DNA of 64,000 nucleotides, taken from Tetradesmus obliquus (taxonomy: Eukaryota; Chlorophyta; Chlorophyceae; Sphaeropleales; Scenedesmaceae). The position numbers were made by a program, and so were the translations under genes. The DNA lies in the NCBI GenBank assembly GCA_030272155.1, contig CP126199.1, forward strand, positions 3,460,501-3,524,500. Direction: 5' to 3'. This document shows positions 57,101 to 64,000 of this stretch, piece after piece. Position 1 is the stretch's first letter; each line of letters opens with the position of its first letter. The notes under the pieces were generated by a model, which was not told the origin of the DNA, did no database searches, and was given only the letters and a program-made list of their open reading frames with translations.

Positions 57101-58091
57101 GCACGTGTTATGTTATCTTGTTACATATTTGTGCAGGCACAACAGGGGCACATATGTGCAGACCAAGGGCTTAATGGAGCAGGTGCTGGCCAACAAGATG
57201 ATGGGCTGGATGAAGGAGCGGGAGGAGGACGGCAAGCCCTTCATGATCTACTACGCACCCTACGCCATCCACCGCAAGTGAGAAGCATGTCGTGGGGAAA
57301 CAAATCGATGCACCAGGGCTGAGATGTGCAGGTGGCAGCAGAAGCAGCATGCGGCTGGCAGTGACTTTTGAGTGATACCTGCTAAGGTGTCACTATGTCA
57401 CTATGTGTCACTATGACAATCAGTAGAAATTACTCCTGGTGTCACCAGCCCTGGTGTCCAGGCTGCTGAAACCCATGACCTGCAGTGGTACAATGCAACA
57501 CGCGTCGTAACACATTGCTGGTTGTAATGCACCTGCATTGTGAACAGCACCAAGTACCTGCATTGGCCTCACAAATCTAGCCTGTGGGCGTCGCCTTTGA
57601 CCCGACTAACATGTGGCTGTGCTGTGCCCGCAGTGTGAACCGCACCAAGGGCTTCAAGAATGACGTGGACAACATCTACTTCCAGCCCGAGCCATACCTG
57701 TCAAAGATCCTCGCGCAAGACCCCACCCCTGACCCACACAACGCACGGGTGAGAGCAGCACCAGGCCGGCCAGCCTGCTGCGTGCTGCTGGGTTCATGCA
57801 GCTGATGTGACTTGTTGGTGCAGCGATCTGGTGTAAGATGCTGCATCGCCACCACTTGACAGATGTGAACATGCAGCAGTCGCATGCCAGCTGCAGCCGC
57901 CGCCAAACAACAGCAGCCGCTTGCTTGGAAGCATGTCAAACAGCTGTGCGTATGGCCGCTGCTGCTGCTGCTGCTGCTGCTCGTGGTGCTGCTGCTGCCG
58001 CTGTTGCTGCTGCTGCTGCCAGGTGTGGTCCTACCTGGCATACCTGGAAGAGGTGCTGGCGGCATAGTTGACTTCGTGTGTATGACCAAAG

Positions 58092-58127
<36 letters not shown>

Positions 58128-58498
58128 TGCTGTTGCTGCTGTTGCTGCTGCTGCTGCTGCCAGGTGTGGTCCTACCTGGCATACCTTGATGAGGTGCTGG
58201 GCGGCATCCTCGACTTCGTGGCAGCCAGCCCCAAGTGAGTAAACGACGCTGCAGCAGCACTAACAAACTGGCATTGAACTTGAACTTATACGCTGAAATA
58301 GCAACTTAACAGTAGCTGCGACGTCAGCAGGTTGCAGCTCCCAGGTATACGTTTTACATGCATGTCTTTATCAGAAGAAAACCATGTTCTTGATGTTTGG
58401 TGTGTCTGCAGGCTTGCTGGCAACACCTACATCATGCTGACAGGAGACAACGGCCCGGGCCTGCCCCTGGTCAGCGACCCACTGGAGCGGCTGGTGAG

Positions 58499-58553
<55 letters not shown>

Positions 58554-61500
58554 GCGTTCACACTGTTTGGTCACAACCGAACTTGCACAAAAGTGCATCA
58601 AGTGCATCAACCAAACACCAGAGAGCATACACTGCACCACCACAAGTCCCTACCACCTGCCCTTGGTCTGCACTTGGTGCTTGCTGCGCTCCATCTGCTG
58701 CCATCCACTTTACATGCTGGCCGCCGTCAGGCATGATGCATGGTGATGCGCTGATCCTGCTGCTGCCGCCTGCTGCGCCTCCTCTGCTGCCCCTGCTCTC
58801 CTATTCTACTGCAGCGCCGGCTGCCTTCGGGTATGCAGGGAGACAAGACAGCTGCAGCGCTGGGCACCTTCCCCACTGCAGCCGGCAGCGAGGGCAGCCT
58901 GCGCAACCACCTGGCTGTGTGGGGACCAGGCGTGCCCTCCGGAGCCACAGACGACACCCTTCTAACCCTAGCAGATGTGCTGCCAACAATGGCGGAGCTG
59001 GCCAATGCAACGAATACAAAGCACCGGAAGTGGTCGGGCCGCAGCTTTGCCAATTTGCTGGTGGAGGGAGGCAGGAAGAGGCGCAGCCAGGCAGCGAGGT
59101 TTCATTTTGTGCTGGGTGTGTCTGCTGACAAGGGGCAGTGCCCGCCCCTGATGGAGCTGATGCAGCGGCAGCTGCCTGACCTGGGGCCTGACAGGTGCGG
59201 CTTGACAGGCTGCAATTGTGTTTTGTGGTTATCTTTGATTCTGTGATAATGCACGTGGTTGGTGCAGCGGCAGGTGCCTGACCTGGGGCCTGACAGGTGC
59301 AGCTGCTGGAATATGCGGTGGTTTTGCAGTACTTTTGTGGAGATGTGCATGTAATGTTGTGACGTGTGTGCGGCTGCACAGTACGACCGCTGGTATGTAT
59401 GTTAGTGACGACCTGCTGCTGCTGCTGCAGCTGCTGCTAGTGTCAGGGAGGTGCTTCAACATCTGCCAATGCACAGCGCAACCGTTGATACATATGTAAG
59501 TGACCTGCTGCCGCTGGTGCTGCTAGTGTCAGGGAGGTGCTGCAACGTCTGCCACAACACAGCGCAACCATTGACATGTATGTGACCTGCTGCTGCTGCT
59601 GCTGCTGCTGTTCTGTTGCTGCTACGGCTGCTGCTGCTGCTTGCTTCAGGGAGGTGCTTCGGCCGCAGCCGCTGCTGTCGTACGATGTGTACAAGCGCTG
59701 CATCGTGGGCAGGTACCGCGACTTCAAGTGGTACGGCGTCAGCAACAAGGTGTACAGGCAAGTCGCTGTTGCGGTGAAAATGCTTGGCCAGCTGCAAGTG
59801 GTACGGCGTCAGCAGCAAGGTGTGCAGGCAAGCCGTCTGCCGCGGACAGCGGACGTCTTGTCGCCATTGAACAGCAGCAAGGTGGAGACGAACCATGCGG
59901 CCGCAAGCAGCAGCTCCAGCATCATTCAGCGCATGGTGCAGCCGTTGCATGCAGGTGTTATTAGCACACCAGTAGCAGTAGTCAGGCAGCAGTGCCCAAT
60001 GTGCATAACTCCACACCAGATCACAGCACTGCCATGAGGCACAAAAATTCACGCAGGCTGCATCCGACGCTGCAGTGGCCGCCCTCCTGCCCCGCATCGC
60101 CCTTGCAAACTCCTGCTGCAGGATGAACGGCACCCACATCGAGAAGCCCTGCAACGAAGTGCGCGATCCTCACAAGAGCTCCATTGCAGCGCGTTTTGAT
60201 GCAGAGGCAGCAGCATGGTGGCAGTCTGTAGTAGCAGAGCCAGATAGCTTCACTAAGCCTGTTTACCAGCTGGGACTGCAGGGTGAAGAGGCCAGTAATG
60301 TGGAGGCAGAGGGAGCTGTGCAGATCACCCGGGGAAGTGTCACCGTCAGCAGCAGGGCCAACTACACACGCGTTGGGGACAACGTGTGCATGAAGGCAAC
60401 GGTGAGTGCGGGGGCTGCATGCAAAGGCAATGCCGTGTTATGCTGGCTGTGCATGGAACGTGCTGCTTGATTCAAATTTTGTGTTTGCCAGCGCATTAAG
60501 CCATGTGGAATGCGGATGATGGGTGGCAACAGCAGCAGGTTGTCCTTGCAAAGCATCCCTAGGTATTGCATTCGATACCCGCTGCTGTTGACTACCAAGT
60601 AGCAGCTATGAACCAAACTTTTCTGGCTTTGCGTTGCGCAACATGTTGCTTGTTATGCAGCTGCACACACCCGGCCACTACACCGTCACCGCAATGTACA
60701 TCGCCAGTGCACTGGCCAGTGGCAGCGGCCGCTACCGGGCTGAGTTCAGGCTGCTGGTGGGCAAGGCTTCTGAGGTGGCGGCTGGCTCCGCAGCCAGCAT
60801 CACCTCAGTGCTGGGGCCGTCAGCGCAGAGGCCGGGCAGCCCGGTGAGTGGGATCTAACCAAATCAAAGCATCTAAATTCATTTCTTGCAGTCATCACAG
60901 GTGCCAGGCAGAACTACTGGCTCCTGTTGCGAGCAGCATTGGCAGAAAAAGCGGCCGCCGATGAGCCATGGTTTATTGGGCGCGTGTTGGACCAAACGTG
61001 ATGACACATGTGTGCTGTTGGTTGTGCAGTGACCTCACATTGCTGCTGCTGCTGCCGCCGCCGCTGCAGGCGTCCAGTGGCAGCATCATAGGCCTGGTGG
61101 ACCTGAGCAGGTACAAGCGGGGCCAGGAGATGGATGTCTGCTTCCAGCTGCTGGGCATCAGAGACATGAAGCAGCAGCGACAGCAGCAGCAGGCAGACAA
61201 CAACCTTGGACTGCTCACTGAGAGTTCCTTGGGTGCCAGCAGCAGTGCAGCTACTGCCGCGTCACAGCAGCTACCAACGGCTAGCGTTCCAGCAGCATCT
61301 GACTACCCTATGCCGACGGTTTCACGGCCAACAGAGCGAGCTGACGCATCCAGTGAGCAGGTAGTAATCGATGAGGCGGATGACGCTCAAGGCGCTGATG
61401 ACTCAGCAGCTACGCCAGGTGCCATCCCGCCTTGGCATTTCATACTCGACAACCTGCGCTTCGTGCTTGTTACAAACAGCACGCGTGCAGCTACTGCTGC

Positions 61501-61861
61501 TGCGCTGGCACTCGGCGTTCCTGCAGGCATGCCTCTCGACACCATCGCCTTGTCGTCTACGGATGTGCAGCCAGCAGAATACGAGCATTTCAAGCCTACA
61601 CCTGACATGCTCGAACTGGAGCGGTGGATGCGTGCAGCTACGATACAAGCCAGCACATACATAGAAGCAGAGGGCCAGTGGGGTGGGCAGGTGAGCCCAC
61701 AAGCAAGCAGCAGCAGCAGCGGCGGGGCAGGCATGCAGCAGCAGCAGGCGTGGTGGAAGCTGCAGCAGAAGTATGGCTGGCCTGATGGCCAGGTTGTGTT
61801 CAAGAGCCTGTACGCGCCCTGCCCGGTGGAGCCTGGGCAGTGCTCGGAGAGCTGCGGGTGA
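54168..61861 (+). CDS. Secreted sulfatase-like protein (alkaline phosphatase superfamily)
   Basis: Exons 54168-54405, 54734-54908, 55406-55522, 55860-55949, 56321-56416, 57137-57277, 57634-57748, 58164-58234, 58412-58493, 58815-59194, 59650-59757, 60122-60401, 60661-60843 and 61070-61861 give 955 residues with consistent phases. A signal peptide (cleavage likely after SHA, residue 25) and a Ser-rich linker precede the sulfatase fold: metal-binding Asp pair in FIMILVDDMGYDDIG (about 108-109), active-site box LCAMGRAEFLTGR with Cys about 155, TAHYGKWHNG, and the second metal site MLTGDNGPGLP (about 360). Sulfatases hydrolyse sulfate esters, in algae often to scavenge sulfate. Here the box is C-x-M-G-R instead of C-x-P-S-R, so maturation to formylglycine is doubtful. 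The C-terminal 450 residues are not recognised and make it much longer than common arylsulfatases. Intron 11 is GC-AG (TACAG|GCAAGT). Confidence 0.88.
55257..55290 (+). repeat. Copy of sulfatase exon 3 start
   Basis: GGCTGATCAAGGGCGGCATG and following bases match the exon 3 start (LIKSGMSF) about 150 bases upstream of the real exon at 55406. Confidence 0.85.
56503..56680 (+). repeat. Two copies of sulfatase exon 5 end
   Basis: WLPSKYIPLDNLMR with its donor (ATGCG|GTG) recurs with junctions after 56544 and 56680; the real exon ends at 56416. The first copy has lost one codon position and the second one base. Confidence 0.9.
56882..57080 (+). repeat. Two copies of sulfatase exon 6 start
   Basis: An acceptor plus HNKGTCVQTKGLMEQVLANK (56882) and HNKGSYVQTKGIMEQVLANK (57014) precede real exon 6 (57137, HNRGTYVQTKGLMEQVLANK). 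Both break off right after the same Lys codon. The protein-level changes are conservative. Confidence 0.93.
58023..58066 (+). repeat. Copy of sulfatase exon 8 start
   Basis: A CTG run, CCAG acceptor and VWSYLAYLEEVL repeat the start of exon 8 (58164), which is itself preceded by a CTG/TTG run. Confidence 0.92.
58502..58552 (+). repeat. (CTG)n microsatellite, 17 units
   Basis: Pure CTG run in intron 9 of the sulfatase gene, starting eight bases after the donor; unlike most others it is donor-proximal. Confidence 0.93.
59263..59827 (+). repeat. Copies of sulfatase exon 10 end and of exon 11 start and end
   Basis: 59263-59294 repeats the exon 10 end (QRQVPDLGPDR with donor). 59447-59470 and 59533-59556 repeat the exon 11 start (acceptor plus GGAGGTGCTTC). 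59792-59827 repeats the exon 11 end (KWYGVSSKVCR) including its GC-type donor region. Confidence 0.88.
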
Positions 61862-62460
61862 TTGCTGCTGGCAACAGTTGTTGGTGATTGCTGCTGACAG
61901 CAACTGCACTGCAGGAGTGTTTGGCCCACAGGTACCTATCTGATATGTGAAATTTGGGCGTCTGAGAGTACTTGAGAATGTCTGAATGACCAAGTGTTCC
62001 GCATCTCTGCCGTGATATCATTCTGCATCTGACTGAGAGTTGGCACTCATGAGCGTGTATCATGATATATAGGTTTTAATCATTCTTTCATTATTGCTTG
62101 ATTCAAGACCATGACGTCATCCTGTTGTGGCGACATCATGCAAGATGCATATGGCACCAGCTGTCACTTGTAAACTACCCAGGTAGTAGGCCTACTACTT
62201 GGCTCTCAAAGTGTCACTTCAGTTGTTAACGTCAGGCAGCACACCTAGCAACGCCTCACTAGCACACGCCCAACAGTCGAATGTTATCCCGCTGGCAGTA
62301 CATACTCTGTACCAGCAGACTCCTCTCAGAGGAGTCAGAGTCTGACAATGTCAACAAGCCGTCCTTGTCCTTGTTCAACTTTTGCACAAACCAGCATAGG
62401 CTCAAGCAAGCTCGGCTTGACAACAACAATAATGGAATGGAATTGAAAAGGAGAACACTC
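61862..62460. other. Convergent intergenic region
   Basis: 3' side of the sulfatase gene; a TGTAA at about 62168 may be its poly(A) signal. Nothing else recognised. Confidence 0.4.
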
Positions 62461-63340
62461 TTTCACAAGCCGTCGCTGCCGCTGGTGCTGCTGCTGGCAT
62501 CCATCAGCTCATGGTGGCACTGCGACGTCTGGCGGCAGGCGGCGCAGCTTGTGCAGCAACCCCTGCCCAAACTACGGCTAGTGACATCAACCTCTCACAA
62601 GCCGCTGCTCCTGCTGGCAGCCATCAGCTCATGGTAGCGCCTGGAAGCCTCCTCCGGCGGCAGGTGCCGCAGCTTGTGCAGCACATACATGCACGCCCCG
62701 CCACATATGGGGTTCGCACCATCAACCCTCTACGACCCGGTGCTCCTCATTGCGGCCATCATCTCGTGGTAGCGCCTGGAAGCCTCGTCCGGCAGCAGGT
62801 GCCGCAGCTTGTGCAGCACATACATGCACGCCCCGCCACATATGGGGTTCGCACCATCAACCCCTTACGACCCGGTGCTCCTCATTGCGGCCATCATCTC
62901 GTGGTAGCGCCTGGAAGCCTCGTCCGGCGGCAGGTGCCGCAGCTTGTGCAGCACATGCGTGCACCCCCGCCAGAAATGGGGTTTGCAACATCAACCCCTC
63001 ATGACCCGGTGCTTCTCAGTGCGGCCATCAGCTCATGGTAGCGCCTGGAAGCCTCCTCTGCTGGCAGGTGCCGCAGCCTGTGCAGCAACCCTTGCCTAAA
63101 CTATGGCTTATGACATCAACCTCTCACAAGCTGGTGCTCCTGCTGGCAGCCATCACCTCGTGGTAGCGCCTGGAGGCCTCGTCCGGCGGCAGGTACCGCA
63201 GCCTGTGCAGCAACCCTTGCCTAAACTATGGCTTATGACATCAACCTCTCACAAGCCGCCGCTCCTGCTGGCAGCCATCAGCTCATGGTAGCGCCTGGAG
63301 GCCTCCTCTGGCGGCAGGTGCTGCAGCTTGTGCAGCACGC
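62461..63340 (-). repeat. Tandem array of oxygenase exon-end copies
   Basis: Seven units, recognised by the GGTAGCGCC core at 62633, 62768, 62903, 63037, 63162 and 63287 and a degenerate one at 62513, repeat every 120-135 bases. On the minus strand each reads LHKLRHLPP(E/D)EASRRYHE followed by a short end and TTGTGAGAGG. The 63287 unit belongs to the oxygenase's last visible exon. The units at 62768 and 62903 are nearly identical over 130 bases. Confidence 0.95.
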
Positions 63341-64000
63341 CCTGCCGGGTGAGGTCACCAACCACAGCAGGCGGGAACAGCGGCGACGCCGGCAGCTGCG
63401 GGGCTACTGGGGCGGCGCCAAGCCCTTGCTGCTGCTGCTGCTCTGAGGACTGGTAGCATGTAGGCAGCACCTGCAGGGCAGGCGCAGTGCAGTTCGCAGC
63501 AGGCTGATTAGAGTGATGTAGCCTTGAGCGCATGTATTGACCATGGTCACCTACTTTGGATGGTCGGCAACCCAGAGCACTTACATACACAAAGCGTATT
63601 GCTTAAATTGTGGTAGTATGCAGCCAACCAGCTTGAAGCATGCAAGCGATGGCAGTGCGCGCAGCAGCACCAGCACAGGCGTCTTCTTGCCTCTGAGCTG
63701 CCGCATTTGCTCACACCACCTACAGTTTGTGCTTTTGAGATCAAGCCCAGTTGGCTGGCAGATATCTGGTACTGCCCTCAGCAGCCCACCTCTATGATGG
63801 CGTCATAATTGGGCTTGTGGAAGAACGCCATCGACAGCCGCCTGCTGCTGCGCGCCTTGGCTGGCAGCGGGTTGGTCACGCGGTGCAGCGTGGCCTTCCA
63901 GAGGCCGTTGGTCCAGCGTGACATCAGGCTGCCTAGGTTGAGCAGCAGCGCACCTGCAGCAGCACACAACACACAGCTGTATGGACTCAGTCCAAACAGG
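63249..64000 (-). CDS. 2-oxoglutarate/Fe(II)-dependent oxygenase, 5' part outside window
   Basis: Exons visible: 63953-63790 and 63470-63249, joined in phase 0. The first encodes the C-terminal half of the double-stranded beta-helix: LLLNLGSLMSRWTNG, then LWKATLHRVTNP with the third iron-binding His, and SSRRLSMAFFHKPNYDAII whose Arg-x-Ser binds 2-oxoglutarate. The second opens with VLPTCYQSSEQQQQQ, a position where this isopenicillin-N-synthase-like family usually has a 'LPTC' and Pro-Pro segment before the C-terminus. The HxD pair lies in upstream exons beyond 64000. The frame ends at TGA 63249-63251, but that stop lies inside a good donor (CTT|GTGAGA), so a further exon cannot be excluded. 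Family members hydroxylate hormones, flavonoids or other small molecules; the substrate is unknown. Confidence 0.85.

Noticed and set aside
1560-63430. CRISPR-like or satellite interpretation of the many repeats
   Set aside because: Units match neighbouring exons, are not spaced by unique spacers of constant length, and occur in eukaryotic introns.

Overview
The window is nuclear DNA of a green alga. Genes are intron-rich, most introns are GT-AG with short CTG/pyrimidine tracts before the acceptor, coding and non-coding DNA is saturated with CAG/CTG triplet runs, proteins carry long Ala/Ser/Gln stretches, and the gene content (DPE2-type glucanotransferase, ALG11, SmD3, an RIIa-domain protein) is plant/algal. 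A chlorophyte, possibly of the Sphaeropleales, is my inference from style and not something the sequence proves. There are no prokaryotic features, no CRISPR, no intact transposon and no tRNA or rRNA that I could support.

Layout: (1) 1-5063, minus: 5' and middle part of a secreted GH17-like beta-1,3-glucanase, running off the left edge. (2) 6985-9916, plus: histidine-phosphatase (phosphoglycerate-mutase-like) protein with a duplicated, frame-compatible exon. (3) 11186-17251, plus: ankyrin-repeat protein with a very long Ser/Ala/Gln tail. (4) 20462-20830, minus: intronless snRNP core protein SmD3. (5) 22618-23437, plus: 71-residue RIIa docking-domain protein with a GC-AG intron. (6) 24563-37460, plus: a 20-exon DPE2 (cytosolic 4-alpha-glucanotransferase with two starch-binding domains), whose introns hold dozens of partial exon copies. 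(7) 38835-40814, minus: secreted cupin. (8) 41878-44197, minus: ARM/HEAT-like protein. (9) 44700-48919, plus: ALG11 mannosyltransferase, complete in 9 exons. (10) 50507-52288, plus: secreted Ala-rich protein built of 22-residue repeats. (11) 54168-61861, plus: 14-exon sulfatase-like protein with an atypical active-site box. (12) 63249-64000, minus: 3' part of a 2-oxoglutarate/Fe(II) oxygenase, followed by a tandem array of copies of its last visible exon.

Exon models were made by reading conserved protein segments and requiring matching splice phase. For DPE2, ALG11, the sulfatase, the Ala-rich protein, the cupin, the ARM protein, the ankyrin gene, the phosphatase and the visible GH17 part, the exon lengths add up to whole codon numbers without frameshift.

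The genes do not form an obvious pathway; they look like ordinary unlinked nuclear genes, several in divergent or tail-to-tail pairs. The unusual feature is structural: in at least seven genes, short segments spanning an exon-intron junction have been copied in tandem, so introns carry extra copies of the upstream exon's 3' end with its donor, or of the downstream exon's 5' end with its acceptor. Some copies are nearly identical to each other (recent), and several are exact multiples of three and phase-compatible, so they could be spliced in as extra exons.
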